64,000 bases of DNA from CAIQQQ01 sp040399685 (GTDB lineage Bacteria > Pseudomonadota > Alphaproteobacteria > Acetobacterales > Acetobacteraceae), in assembly GCA_040399685.1 (NCBI GenBank), contig JBBART010000011.1, positions 62,001 to 126,000 on the forward strand, written 5' to 3'. The notes under the pieces are model-generated. The model ran no database searches. It was not told where the DNA came from and saw only the letters and a list, made by a program, of their open reading frames with translations. The stretch's first letter is position 1. The number at the start of each line of letters is the position of its first letter. The position numbers and the translations under genes were made by a program. Positions 17,290 through 27,613 of the stretch are shown in pieces.

Positions 17290-19964
17290 TGGCCGAGCCT
17301 TTCCAGCAAGGCCGGCACATGCACCTGATCGCCTTTGTAGTTGCCGGTCAGCGCATACATCACGAGATTGACGCCGAACCGATACGCCAGCACCCGCTGT
17401 CGCGCCCCGCCCGGCAGGGTGGCGTAGGGGTTGTGGCCCTGGGCGTCGGTGGCCCAGGCGGCGGCCCAGTCATGCCCGCCGATGATCACCGGCGACACGC
17501 TGTCATTGGCGCGGTCTTCGTCGCGCTGCACCCATACCGTGTCTCCGGCGTAGCGGCCGGGGAAGTCCTGAAGCAGGTAGAACGAGCGGGCGAGAACGTG
17601 GCTGCTGGTCAGCGGCGTCAGCGCGGGGGCGGCCAGCCCGGCGCCGATGCGCGCCAAGGCCTGTTCGGCGCCGGCCGCGAAGCCTTGGCCGCTGCCGCCG
17701 TTGCGGGTGTCGATCAGGATGATGCCGCCACGGGCCATGTAGGCGTTCAGCGCCAGGATGGCCTCGCCCGAGGGCTGGGCGGCATCGGGCGTGATCGGCC
17801 AATACAGCAGCGGGTAGAAGCTGAGATCGTCGCTGCCGGGCCGCACCCCGGCCGGCTCGCCCAAGGCGGCGTTGGTGCGGCGATTGACGTAATCGGACAG
17901 GCCGGTGAGCCCGGCGCGGGCAATGCCGTCCACCTGGGCGTCGTCGGTGATGAGATAGGCCAGTTTGGTGACGAGCGCCGGGTTCTCCGGCTGCGCCATG
18001 GCTGGTCCCGTCAGGGCCGCGATCAGCAGCAGCGAGGCCGGCACCCGCCACAATCCGCGCAGCCGCAGCGACACCAGCAGGTCCAGCGCCAGCAGCGCCA
18101 ATGCGGCGGCCATCAGCAACGGTGCGATGGGGCGGGCCTGGGCGGTCTCGCCGATGGTCTCCAGGCGTGCGCCGGGCACCGGGGCAGAGGCTTCAAGCTG
18201 GCGGATCCCGGCGCCGAGATTGAGCGCGCGACGCCCGGATTGAGGGCCATACAGCCCGGGCGGATGACGCGGCGAAACCGGCGTTGTTGCCAAGGCCGAG
18301 GCGCGCAATGCGGTGGCGGTGGAGGGTGGCGTGGTGGGTTGGCCGAATCCGTCCAGCGTTTCGGCGGGCGCCAGCGGAATGGCGTCGGCCTCGACAGCGC
18401 TGTTGGCCACGCCGTTCGCCTGGGCCACCAGCCGGCGCAGCATGTCGACAAACAGGCCGGACAGCGGCAGGTCCGACCAATCGGCGTTCGCGGTCACGTG
18501 AAACAACACGATGCGACCGGACCCGCGCGGCGCCTGCGTCACCAATGGCGTGCCGTCTGCCAGCCGCGCCCAGACCGGGTTGGCGGCCCCTGGCTGCGAG
18601 GCCACCGGGGTTGCCAGAACCTGGCGGGTGATGCGCACCTCGGCGGGCACGGACAGCCCAGCGAACGGCCCGTCTGCCTCGAACGCGGCGAGGCCGGGTG
18701 GTTGGGTCCAGGACATCGAGCCACCCATCTGCCGGTCGCCGCCGAGCAGCTTGCCCGGCAGCAAGGCGTCGGGATGCTCGGCCATGCCGGGGCCGGCGAA
18801 GCGAATGAGGGTGCCGCCTTTTTCTACCCAGTCGGCGAGCATCGCCTGCTCCGGCCCGTCCGCCACCACGTGGTCGGCCAGGATCAGCACCGACAATTCA
18901 CGCGACAGCAGCGTTTTCAGGTCGCCTTCACGCAATTCCGCATAAGGCTGCAAGGCGCGTTTCAAATAGAACAGCGGCCCCGTCAGTGGGGCCTCCGCCG
19001 AAATACTGGTGCCGGCCACCATGCCCACCGGGCGACGGCGCCAGCGTTCATCCAGCAGGGCGACGTGGCCGATGGCGGGTTGGCCGTCGACCACCAGCCG
19101 GGTCAGGCGGTTGCGCAATTCCGGCGGCAGCACGATCGCCGCTTCGGCGTGGTCGGCGCCCGGCGCAATGTTCAGGGTGACGCGGGCGAGCGTGCGGCCA
19201 TCGCCGGATTGCGCCAGAACCGCCACCTCGCGTTCCACGGATTGCGGCACGCTCACCACGCGCGCCACCAGCCGGTCTGCCAGGGATTGCGGTGGCAGAA
19301 GCAACAAAGGCGCGCCAGGATCGCGCAATTCCTCCACGGGGCCGTGTTCCGCCAGCGCCTGGCCAAAGATGTCCAGGTTGCCGATGCTGTCAGCCAGATA
19401 CACAACGCTGCCGACCGGTGCCGTGCGCAAGGCGGCGGTGGCGGCCACGCGGTCGGTGGGCCATGGCTTCGGGCGCAGGGCGGCGAGGCGCGTGCGCAGA
19501 TCGGCCACCGGCATCAGCGGCGTGCTCGTGGGCGGCGCAGTGTCGGCGCCGGGGGCGGTGGTGAGCAGTGCCGCCTGCCGTCCGCCTTGGTCGGCGCGGT
19601 CGAGTGCCGCCTGGGCGGCGGCCATGCGCATCGGCCAGAACGGCGCTGCGGCCCAGCCATCGTCGATCACCAGCAGCAACGGTCCGCTGCCCGCGAGGTC
19701 GCGCCCCGCATCCAGAACCGGGCGCGCCAGACCCACGATCACCAGTCCCGCCGCCAGCATCCGCAGCGCCAGCAGCCAGACAGGCGTGTGCGACGGCGTC
19801 TCGGCGGTGGCGTTCAGCCCGAGCAGCAGGCGAATGGCGGGGAACACCTGCCGGCGCGGGGCCGGCGGCGTTACCCGCAGCAACCACCACAGCAGCGGCA
19901 AGGCGGCCAGCGCCAGCAGAACCCAGGGAGCGGCGAAGCTGGTGGAGAGGACGGATGTCAGCAT
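17286..19964 (-). CDS. DUF4159 protein with BatA-type N-terminus
   Basis: Protein of 892 residues. The N-terminus (~10-85) has two TM helices with the ALPLLWWLLRVTPPAPRRQVFPAI pattern of the BatA/aerotolerance N-terminal domain. A vWA-like domain follows, but its metal motif is degenerate (LLLVIDDGWAA, 97-106, where DxSxS is expected). A class I GATase-like region is central (LSVLILADHVV, WVEKGGTLIRFAGPG). Two further TM helices near 640-680 precede a C-terminal DUF4159 domain (LAYLITDDAQVDGIARAGL to the end). The frame continues upstream to 20603, but ATG 19964 shares one base with the DUF58 stop (TGATG) and fits the family start. The function of the family is unknown. Confidence 0.82.
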   Translation of the reverse strand: MLTSVLSTSFAAPWVLLALAALPLLWWLLRVTPPAPRRQVFPAIRLLLGLNATAETPSHTPVWLLALRMLAAGLVIVGLARPVLDAGRDLAGSGPLLLVIDDGWAAAPFWPMRMAAAQAALDRADQGGRQAALLTTAPGADTAPPTSTPLMPVADLRTRLAALRPKPWPTDRVAATAALRTAPVGSVVYLADSIGNLDIFGQALAEHGPVEELRDPGAPLLLLPPQSLADRLVARVVSVPQSVEREVAVLAQSGDGRTLARVTLNIAPGADHAEAAIVLPPELRNRLTRLVVDGQPAIGHVALLDERWRRRPVGMVAGTSISAEAPLTGPLFYLKRALQPYAELREGDLKTLLSRELSVLILADHVVADGPEQAMLADWVEKGGTLIRFAGPGMAEHPDALLPGKLLGGDRQMGGSMSWTQPPGLAAFEADGPFAGLSVPAEVRITRQVLATPVASQPGAANPVWARLADGTPLVTQAPRGSGRIVLFHVTANADWSDLPLSGLFVDMLRRLVAQANGVANSAVEADAIPLAPAETLDGFGQPTTPPSTATALRASALATTPVSPRHPPGLYGPQSGRRALNLGAGIRQLEASAPVPGARLETIGETAQARPIAPLLMAAALALLALDLLVSLRLRGLWRVPASLLLIAALTGPAMAQPENPALVTKLAYLITDDAQVDGIARAGLTGLSDYVNRRTNAALGEPAGVRPGSDDLSFYPLLYWPITPDAAQPSGEAILALNAYMARGGIILIDTRNGGSGQGFAAGAEQALARIGAGLAAPALTPLTSSHVLARSFYLLQDFPGRYAGDTVWVQRDEDRANDSVSPVIIGGHDWAAAWATDAQGHNPYATLPGGARQRVLAYRFGVNLVMYALTGNYKGDQVHVPALLERLGQ

Positions 19965-20850
19965 CAGCGGCGTCCCACCGAGGGCGCCAGGGCGGTGTAG
20001 AGGCCGAGCAGGGCGGCTTCCGGTGGATGGTCGGTGCGGTGGACGGAAAACCCCCATCCGGCGGCGGCGCAGATGGCGGCGATGCCGTTCTGCTGGGCCA
20101 GCAGGCGGGCGGCATAGGCGTCTCGCACGCCCTCGACGCGGGGCACAAGCATGTGCCGCTGTTCGCCCACGCCTTCGAAGCGCACGCGGCCGGTGTAGGG
20201 CAGGCCGAGTTCCGCGGGGTCCAGCACCTGCAGCATATGGCCACGGATCGGCAGGCTCGCAAGCCGGGAGATGGCGGCGTGAATGTCCGGCAGCGGCGCC
20301 AGCATGTCGCCGATCAGCACGGCGCGGGCGTGGCGGGGCATGGGGGCGTGGGGCGGCACGCCGGTTTCGTCGGATTGGGTGTCCAACTGGGCGGCCAATG
20401 TTTCCAGACCGGCCCGGCCGGCGACAGGGCGCAGGCCGGGGGCGATCAGGCGCACCCGCTCCCCGCCGCGCAGCAGCAGCGAGGCCAGGGCCAACAGCAG
20501 TTGATCGGCGCGATTTTGCTTGTCGGCGGTGGCGAGCTTCGAATGCCAGCGCATCGTGCTGCCGCCGTCTCGCCACAGGCACACCGTCTGGGCCGCCTCC
20601 CATTCCGTCTCGCGGATGAACACCCGGTCCGCACGGGCAGATTGGCGCCAGTCGATCCGGCTAGGGGCATCGCCGGTCACGAACGGGCGGTATTGCCAGA
20701 AACTGTCGCCTTGACCCACCCGCCTGCGACCGTGCACGCCCTGCGCCACGGTGTTGGCCACCCGCGTTGCCTCCACCAGCAACGCCGGCAGTCTGGCGCC
20801 AAGGGCCTGCGCCTCCAGTGCGCGGGCGGCCGGGGGAAGCGTGGTTTGGC

Positions 20851-20854
<4 letters not shown>
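19964..20854 (-). CDS. DUF58 domain protein
   Basis: Cytosolic protein of 296 residues. The DUF58 core is clear: GDSFWQYRPFVTGDAPSRIDWRQSARADRVFIRETEWE (~48-84, the region of the family's GxxFxxxRPYxxGDxxRxIDWxxxAR motif). A divergent vWA-like fold follows, with CLWRDGGSTMRW at the metal-site position. DUF58 proteins regularly accompany MoxR ATPases and membrane vWA proteins. The start overlaps the moxR stop by four bases, so expression is coupled. Confidence 0.9.
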
Positions 20855-21879
<1,025 letters not shown>

Positions 21880-22024
21880 ATCCTAGCGGCAAAAAGGGAG
21901 CAGTGAGGCCGATGGTAACAAGGAGATTGGGTGGCGTGTTCGTTCCGCCACTTCCATCTAGGGGGGGATGCTACCTATATCCGCTAGGAGGGTGAAAGCA
22001 TTCTGACGCCCCGGAGACAGAGAC

Positions 22025-22627
22025 GTGAACGACGGCAGCCACGGACAGGGTTTCCAAACCGCAGCAATTCTCCCCGGTGCACAGGGGTGCGCGCCTCTGC
22101 GTGTGCCGCGCGAGTGCGGCCCGCTGCCGTTTCTCATCAAGCGCGACGCCTCTTGGCTGTATCGCGGCAGCCCCATTGGCCGGAAGGAACTGGTGTGCCT
22201 GTTTTCCTCGGTCCTCAAGCGCGATACGGAGGGTGTGTTTTGGCTCGAAACCCCCGCCGAACGCGGCCCGATCGAGGTGGAGGACGCGCCGTTCCTGGCG
22301 GTGGAGCTGGATTGGTCCGGCCTTGGCAAGGATCAGGTGCTGACGTTTCGCACCAATGTGGACCAGATCATCACCGCCGGCCCCGATCACCCGATCCGCG
22401 TGGCGCATGACGTGTTGACCTGCGAGCCGACGCCGTATCTGATGGTGCGCCCCGGCGCCGGCCGGCATCCGATCGAGGCGCGGATCAGCCGGGCAGTCTA
22501 TTACGAGCTGGTGGCGCTGGCGGAGCCGGAAATGGTGGTGGGGCGGCAGATGCTGGGGGTTTGGAGCAATCGCTGCTTCTTTGCGCTCGGCGAAGTGCCA
22601 ACCGGCGACGAAGCCTGCGCACGGTGA
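22025..22627 (+). CDS. DUF1285 family protein
   Basis: Protein of 200 residues, no signal peptide. Family features: CGPLPFLIKRDASWLYRGSPIGRKELVCLFSSVLKRD (~36-72) followed by ETPAERGPIEVEDAPFLAVELD, matching the two-subdomain DUF1285 fold. The biochemical role is unknown. GTG 22025 is the start, with GGAG at 22013-22016. It heads a plus-strand chain with a NUDIX hydrolase and a DUF6111 protein, with coding overlaps at each junction. In many alphaproteobacteria this gene lies beside the moxR operon, as here. Confidence 0.9.
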   Translation: MNDGSHGQGFQTAAILPGAQGCAPLRVPRECGPLPFLIKRDASWLYRGSPIGRKELVCLFSSVLKRDTEGVFWLETPAERGPIEVEDAPFLAVELDWSGLGKDQVLTFRTNVDQIITAGPDHPIRVAHDVLTCEPTPYLMVRPGAGRHPIEARISRAVYYELVALAEPEMVVGRQMLGVWSNRCFFALGEVPTGDEACAR

Positions 22628-23229
22628 CATTCGAAGACCTGCGCGCCCGCCTTCTCGCGTCCGCCGTGCCGCCGGGCGCAATCGGCGGTGATGACACGCA
22701 TGATCTGTTGGAAGACACGCTGGTGCCCGCCGCGGTGCTGGTGCCGTTCGTGCTCGGCCCCATTCCGGGCGTGCTGCTGACCAAGCGTGCCGCCCATCTC
22801 AACAAGCATGGCGGTCAGATCAGCTTCCCCGGCGGCCGGATCGACCCTGGCGATGTCTCGGCGGAAGCGGCGGCCTTGCGCGAGGCGCAGGAGGAGATCG
22901 GGCTTGATCCGTCCCGCGTCGAACTGGCCGGACGGCTGGCCGATTACGTCACCGGCACCGGCTACCGGATCACGCCGGTGCTGGCTTTGCTCACGCCGGG
23001 TGTGGCGATCGATGGCTTGGGGCTGCAAGCCTCGGTGCATGAGGTGGACCTGATGTTCGAGCTGCCGTTGGCGGTGCTGATGGACCCGTTGGCGCCCCAG
23101 CGGAAATCCGCCCATTGGCGCGGGCGGATGCGGGAATATTGGGAGTGGCCGCATCCCGAGCACCATATCTGGGGGGCGACGGCGGCTATTCTGGTCGGCC
23201 TCGCGGAACGTCTGCGGGCGGTTGGCTGA
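22624..23229 (+). CDS. NUDIX hydrolase, CoA pyrophosphatase-type
   Basis: Hydrolase of ~201 residues expected to cleave CoA to phosphopantetheine and 3',5'-ADP. The NUDIX box GGRIDPGDVSAEAAALREAQEEIGL fits Gx5Ex7REUxEExGU with an Asp/Ser start (~75-98), preceded by the CoAse-type LTKRAAHLNKHGGQISFPGG. GTG 22624 is taken as the start because it overlaps the DUF1285 stop (GTGA) and lines up with the family; an in-frame ATG at 22561 would lie inside the upstream gene. The stop shares a base with the next ATG (TGATG). Confidence 0.9.
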   Translation: MTFEDLRARLLASAVPPGAIGGDDTHDLLEDTLVPAAVLVPFVLGPIPGVLLTKRAAHLNKHGGQISFPGGRIDPGDVSAEAAALREAQEEIGLDPSRVELAGRLADYVTGTGYRITPVLALLTPGVAIDGLGLQASVHEVDLMFELPLAVLMDPLAPQRKSAHWRGRMREYWEWPHPEHHIWGATAAILVGLAERLRAVG

Positions 23230-23468
23230 TGCTGCGTTTTGCTGAAATAGGGCTGTTTCTGGCACCGTTCGCGCTGTTTTTGCTGTGGCGGCTGCTGGCC
23301 CCGCATGTGCGGCCGGCGCTGCTCTGGGTGGGGCTGGCCATCGTGATTGGGTTGGCGGGCATGGCGGTTTTCTACGGCCTCAAGGAACGCATGGACCCGC
23401 ACGCGCGCTATGTGCCGGCGCATATCGAAAACGGCCGCGTGGTGCCGGGCCAAGGCATCGCGCCGTAG
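23229..23468 (+). CDS. DUF6111 family small membrane protein
   Basis: 79-residue protein with two TM helices (~5-20 and 28-48) and a short tail containing DPHARYVPAHIENGRVVPGQ, typical of the DUF6111 family found between a NUDIX CoAse and CCA transferase in alphaproteobacteria. Role unknown. ATG 23229 overlaps the upstream stop. The TAG stop (23466-23468) is contributed by the REP-like repeat beginning at 23463. Confidence 0.85.
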   Translation: MLRFAEIGLFLAPFALFLLWRLLAPHVRPALLWVGLAIVIGLAGMAVFYGLKERMDPHARYVPAHIENGRVVPGQGIAP

Positions 23469-23518
23469 GTCGGGCCACGCCCGGCGTGGAGCGATGTCGG
23501 GCGTTGCCCGACCTACGG
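23463..23518. repeat. REP-like double palindrome, copy 2
   Basis: Left unit GTAGGTCGGGC (23465-23475) and right unit GCCCGACCTAC (23506-23516) are inverted. The right unit also folds alone as GTCGGGC-GTT-GCCCGAC. The GTAG heads give the TAG stop of the DUF6111 gene on plus (23466-23468) and of the GNAT gene on minus (23513-23515). Same family as copies 1 and 3. Confidence 0.85.
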
Positions 23519-24037
23519 ATCGATCGCATATCGCAGTGCCGTCAGATGCGGCTGCCATGGATGCGCAACCTTGTTGAGCAATCGGCCGCCATTGGCCTCG
23601 ATCACCCGCATCGAGCCGAAATTCGTGTCCAGGCAGGTCAGCAGCAGCCGGTCCAGCCCACCCGCTCGGGCGGCCTTGATGCCCAAGCCCAGGATATGCG
23701 TGCCGAAGCCTCGCCGCTGGAAGCTGGGGCTGATGGCATAGCCGATATGGCCGCCCCAGCGCTCCAGATCCTCGGTCAGTTGAAAGCGGATGTTCACCCG
23801 GCCGATAAAGGTGTGGGCGTGCACCAGCCAGAACTGGGCATGCGGCAGCCGCGTGATCGTGCGCCCATCCGGCAGGCGGATCTGATCGCCCTGGGTGTTC
23901 AGCCAGGCAATATGCGCGTCCATCCCGGCCGCAACGGCGGGGGCTATGGGGTCCGGCTCGTAGCCTTCGCGGATCGCAATGGCGTAGGAATGGGCATGTG
24001 CGGCGGACGGCGTCACGAGCAGGGAGTGGTGGGGCAT
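23513..24037 (-). CDS. GNAT-family N-acetyltransferase
   Basis: Acetyl-CoA-dependent acyltransferase of 174 residues, YjdJ/RimJ-like. The acetyl-CoA loop is GYAISPSFQRRGFGTHIL (~99-116; Q-R-R-G-x-G/A), followed by LDRLLLTCLDTNFGSMRVIEANGG, the typical beta-5/alpha-4 with Asn pairing. The substrate is unknown. It lies in reverse orientation between the DUF6111 and cca genes, which are usually consecutive in relatives, and its stop codon is within the REP-like repeat. This suggests a late arrival at the site. Confidence 0.88.
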   Translation of the reverse strand: MPHHSLLVTPSAAHAHSYAIAIREGYEPDPIAPAVAAGMDAHIAWLNTQGDQIRLPDGRTITRLPHAQFWLVHAHTFIGRVNIRFQLTEDLERWGGHIGYAISPSFQRRGFGTHILGLGIKAARAGGLDRLLLTCLDTNFGSMRVIEANGGRLLNKVAHPWQPHLTALRYAIDP

Positions 24038-24100
24038 GAGGGCGATGATGCCTGTCTATGAAACCTGTGTCGCCGCGTCGAGGCGAGGGGACTGAACAAC

Positions 24101-25219
24101 GTGCCAGATTCTGCCGATTCCCTGTCCTCGCCCAATCTGCGCGCCGTGCTGGCGGCGGTGCCGCGCGCCCGGCTGGTGGGCGGCGCTGTGCGGGACCGGC
24201 TGGCCGGAAAGCCGGTGGCCGATATCGATCTCGCCACACCCGATTCGCCGCAGGACGTTGTGCGGGCGCTGGAGGCAGCAGGGTTGCGCGCCATTCCCAC
24301 CGGCCTCGCCCATGGCACCGTGACGGCTTTGGTGGATGGGCAGGGGTTCGAGATCACCACCTTGCGGCGTGATGTGGAGACGGATGGCCGCCATGCCGTG
24401 GTGGCCTTCACCGATGACTGGCGCGAGGACGCGGCGCGGCGGGATTTCACCATCAACGCCATGTCCATGACGCCGGACGGCACGCTGTATGATTATTTCG
24501 GCGGCGCCGGCGATCTCCGCGCCGGCATTGTGCGCTTCGTGGGTGACCCGGCCACCCGTATCGCTGAGGATTATCTCCGCATCCTGCGCTTCTTCCGCTT
24601 CTTCGCCCGGTATGGGGCCGGCCCTGCCGATGCCGCCGCGTTGAAGGCGATCGCAGCAGCCGTTCCCGGCCTCGCACGGCTGTCTGTCGAGCGGGTGTGG
24701 AGTGAACTGAAGCGCATCCTCGCGGCATCACATCCGGACGTGGCGCTGTCGCTGATGGACCGGCTGGGCGTGCTGCGCGCCATTCTGCCGGACGGGACGC
24801 TCACCCCGGTCGATCACCTGCCCGCCGACCCGCTGCTGCGGCTGGCGGCGTTGCAGCCGCATGGTGTGCCGCCGCTGAAATTTTCTGGCGAGGAAGAAGC
24901 CCGTCTGATCGGCCTGCAAGGCCCGCCGCCGCCCACAACGCCTGACGATGCCACATTGCGTCGCCTGCTGGCCGACACCGACCCGCAGATCCTGATCGGC
25001 CGCGCCTGGCTGGCCGGGCGGGACCATGCGCTGCGAGACCGGATTGCCGCGCTGCCGGTGCCGGTGTTCCCACTGCATGGCCGCGATCTGGTGGGCATTC
25101 CGCCCGGCCCCGGCATGGGGCAGGCGCTGAAGGCGTTGCGCGCGGTATGGATGCAAGGCGGCTGCGTTGCCGACCGCGCCGCGCTGCTGGCGAAACTGGC
25201 CTCGGATGCGCCGCCCTGA
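24101..25219 (+). CDS. cca: CCA tRNA nucleotidyltransferase / poly(A)-polymerase-type
   Basis: Adds or repairs the 3'-CCA end of tRNAs; 372 residues, class II nucleotidyltransferase. RLVGGAVRDRLAG (~23-35), the catalytic DIDLATPDSP (Asp-x-Asp, ~41-50), the RRDFTINAMS motif (~113-122) and RIAEDYLRILRFFRF (~150-164) are all present. GTG 24101 is the start, with GAGGGG ten bases ahead. The short alphaproteobacterial form lacks an HD domain. An ABC transporter gene begins 13 bases downstream. Confidence 0.93.
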   Translation: MPDSADSLSSPNLRAVLAAVPRARLVGGAVRDRLAGKPVADIDLATPDSPQDVVRALEAAGLRAIPTGLAHGTVTALVDGQGFEITTLRRDVETDGRHAVVAFTDDWREDAARRDFTINAMSMTPDGTLYDYFGGAGDLRAGIVRFVGDPATRIAEDYLRILRFFRFFARYGAGPADAAALKAIAAAVPGLARLSVERVWSELKRILAASHPDVALSLMDRLGVLRAILPDGTLTPVDHLPADPLLRLAALQPHGVPPLKFSGEEEARLIGLQGPPPPTTPDDATLRRLLADTDPQILIGRAWLAGRDHALRDRIAALPVPVFPLHGRDLVGIPPGPGMGQALKALRAVWMQGGCVADRAALLAKLASDAPP

Positions 25220-25232
25220 TAGAGGCTTGCCC

Positions 25233-26978
25233 ATGAAAGCCACTCTGCCCGAAACCAGCCCGTTGCTCCTGCGCCTGTGGCGCGAGCATATCCGCCAGCA
25301 TGTGGGCCTGCTGGTAGTGGTGTTGCTGCTGACCATCGCCATGGCCGCCCTGCAGGCGCTGTATCCGGCGGTGGTGCGCCAGGCGCTGGACCTGTTCGAA
25401 CGGCGTGACCCGCGCATCCTGTATCAAGTGCCGATTCTGGTGATGCTGGTCACGGCGGGGAAGGCGGTGACGCAGTATTTCCAGGCCATCATGATGCAAA
25501 AGACCGTGCTGCTGGCCATTCGCGGCCTGCAAGGGCGGATGTTCGCGCATCTGATGCACGCCGATCTGGCGCGGGTGGAACGCGAGGCGCCGGCCGCCTT
25601 GGCCGCCCGCTTCACCACCGATGCAACCATGATCCGCGAGGCGTTGGTCCGCGCCGTCAACAGTCTCGGTGACGCGCTGAAGGTGATCGGGCTGGTGGCC
25701 TGGATGATCTACACCGACCCCATGCTGTGCCTGATCGCCGCCGGCCTGTTTCCGATTGCCGCCGTGCCGATCCAGCGCATCGGCAAGCGCATCCGCCGGG
25801 CGTCCGGCGGGATGCAGGAGCGGATGGGCGAGACGGCCACCTTGCTGACCGAAAGCTTCTCGCAGGCCCGCACCGTGCGCGCCTACGGCCTTGAAGCCAC
25901 GGAATCCACCCGTGCGGACGCTGCGTTCGACCGTATGTACCGTGCCATGATGACCATCATTCGCAGCCGGAGCCGCATTGACCCGCTGCTGGAACTGATC
26001 GCCGGCGGCGCGTTCGGCGCGGTGCTGGGGTTTGCTGGCTGGCGGGCCGCGCATGGCACCGGCACGCTGGGTGATTTCGTCGGCTTCGTGACGGCTCTGG
26101 GCCTGACCTCGCAACCGTTGCGGGCGCTGGGCAACCTCAATTCGGCGGTGCAGGAAGGCCTCGCCGGCCTGTCGCGCGTGTTCTCCGTCATCGACGAACC
26201 GGCCGGCATCGCCAACGCGCCGGGCGCCGGGCTGCTGCCGGCCGGCAAGGGGCGACTGGTGTTCGAGGGGGTCGGCTTCGTCTATCCCGATGGCCGTGCC
26301 GGGCTGCGCGGGCTGAATTTCACCGCCGAGCCGGGGCTGACCGTGGCGTTGGTGGGGCCATCCGGCGGCGGCAAATCCACGGCCTTGTCGCTGATCCCCC
26401 GTCTGCACGACGCCACATCCGGCCAGATCACGCTGGATGGCGCGGATCTCCGCGCCGTGACGCTGGAAAGCCTGCGCCACGCCATCGCCTATGTCGGCCA
26501 GGACACGCTGCTGTTTGACGACACGGTGGCCGCCAACATCCGCATGGGCAAACCGGACGCCACCGACGCCGAAGTGGCCGCAGCTGCCGAGGCCGCCGCC
26601 GCCGCCGAATTCATCGATGCGTTGCCGCAAGGCTACAACACGCCGGTTGGCCCCAATGGCGGCCGCCTGTCCGGTGGCCAGCGCCAGCGCGTGTCGCTGG
26701 CCCGCGCCTTGTTGCGCAATCCGCGCATCCTGCTGCTCGATGAAGCCACCTCGGCGCTGGACGCTGAAAGCGAGGCGCTGGTGCAACACGCGCTGGCCCG
26801 CTTGCGCCAGGGCCGCACCACCATCATCGTGGCGCACCGGTTGTCCACAGTGCGCGACGCCGATCTGGTGGTGGTGATGGAAGATGGACGCGCCACCGAG
26901 ATGGGCACGCATATGGGCCTGATCCAGCAAGACGGCCTGTATGCCCGGCTGGTCCGTACCCAAGAGCTTGCTCATTGA
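25233..26978 (+). CDS. ABC exporter (fused TMD-NBD, MsbA/lipid A-type half transporter)
   Basis: Inner-membrane half-transporter of 581 residues that should act as a homodimer. N-terminal six-helix domain (~20-320), then an ATPase domain: Walker A GPSGGGKST (~374-382), signature LSGGQRQRVSLARAL (~479), Walker B ILLLDEATSALD, and H-loop IVAHRLST. It is closest in layout to MsbA-type lipid/polysaccharide flippases, but the substrate is open. ATG 25233 follows AGAGG at 25221-25225. Its TGA overlaps the TTG start of the tupB-like gene. Confidence 0.92.
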   Translation: MKATLPETSPLLLRLWREHIRQHVGLLVVVLLLTIAMAALQALYPAVVRQALDLFERRDPRILYQVPILVMLVTAGKAVTQYFQAIMMQKTVLLAIRGLQGRMFAHLMHADLARVEREAPAALAARFTTDATMIREALVRAVNSLGDALKVIGLVAWMIYTDPMLCLIAAGLFPIAAVPIQRIGKRIRRASGGMQERMGETATLLTESFSQARTVRAYGLEATESTRADAAFDRMYRAMMTIIRSRSRIDPLLELIAGGAFGAVLGFAGWRAAHGTGTLGDFVGFVTALGLTSQPLRALGNLNSAVQEGLAGLSRVFSVIDEPAGIANAPGAGLLPAGKGRLVFEGVGFVYPDGRAGLRGLNFTAEPGLTVALVGPSGGGKSTALSLIPRLHDATSGQITLDGADLRAVTLESLRHAIAYVGQDTLLFDDTVAANIRMGKPDATDAEVAAAAEAAAAAEFIDALPQGYNTPVGPNGGRLSGGQRQRVSLARALLRNPRILLLDEATSALDAESEALVQHALARLRQGRTTIIVAHRLSTVRDADLVVVMEDGRATEMGTHMGLIQQDGLYARLVRTQELAH

Positions 26979-27613
26979 CGGATCTGCTGCCGGTTGTCGG
27001 GCTATCACTGTCCGTCAGCCTCCTGGCGACGTGTCTTGCAGCCCTGTTGGGCGTTCCGCTGGCGGCTTGCCTTGCGCTGACGGAGTTTCGCGGCCGGGCG
27101 GTCATCATCGTCGCCGTGAACGCGTTGCTCGGCCTGCCGCCGGTGGTGGTGGGGCTGGCGCTCTATCTGCTGCTGTCGCGCAGTGGGCCGCTGGGCTGGG
27201 CGGGGCTGTTGTTCACCCCGGCCGCAATGGTGCTGGCGCAGGCCACGTTGGCCACGCCGATCATCGCGGCCCTGGCGCACCGGGTGCTGGAGAAAAGCTG
27301 GGCTGACTACGGTCCTCCTTTGCGCGTGCTGGGCGCGACCAGGCTGCGCGCCTTGCCGGTTCTGCTGGCGATGGGGCGGCGCAGCATCGCCACGGCCGTT
27401 CTGGCGGGCTTCGGCCGCACCGTCTCGGAAGTGGGCGCGGTGCTGATCGTGGGCGGCAATATCGCCGGTCACACCCGCACCATGACCACATCTATTTCAT
27501 TGCAGACCAGCATGGGCAATCTTGGCATTGCCATCGCTTTGGGCTGCATTCTGGTTGGCATCAGCCTCACCATCAGCGCCGGTGCCATTGTTCTTGGGGG
27601 ACGTCGTCCATGA
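26975..27613 (+). CDS. tupB: Tungstate-type ABC permease (TupB)
   Basis: Inner-membrane permease of 212 residues with five or six TM helices. The EAA-like loop reads AHRVLEKSWADYGPPLRVLGATRLRALPVLLAMGRRSIATAVLAGFGRTVSEVGA, and the end GGNIAGHTRTMTTSI is characteristic of TupB/WtpB tungstate or molybdate permeases. The start is TTG 26975, overlapping the exporter stop (TTGA). tupA follows with a 4-base overlap. No dedicated TupC ATPase is present in this window. Confidence 0.88.
   Translation: MTDLLPVVGLSLSVSLLATCLAALLGVPLAACLALTEFRGRAVIIVAVNALLGLPPVVVGLALYLLLSRSGPLGWAGLLFTPAAMVLAQATLATPIIAALAHRVLEKSWADYGPPLRVLGATRLRALPVLLAMGRRSIATAVLAGFGRTVSEVGAVLIVGGNIAGHTRTMTTSISLQTSMGNLGIAIALGCILVGISLTISAGAIVLGGRRP

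Noticed and set aside
17289..20000. A 903-codon open frame on plus, opposite the DUF4159 gene
   Set aside because: It is rich in Gln/His/Arg and low-complexity runs, has no recognisable domain, and lies exactly opposite a well-supported gene. Long antisense frames are common at this GC content.
25233..26978. The ABC exporter as the missing TupC ATPase
   Set aside because: It has its own six-helix export domain fused to the ATPase and belongs to the exporter class. TupC is a stand-alone importer ATPase.
24801..27008. A 735-codon open frame on minus, opposite cca and the ABC exporter
   Set aside because: It covers two clear genes on the other strand and its translation is compositionally biased without motifs.
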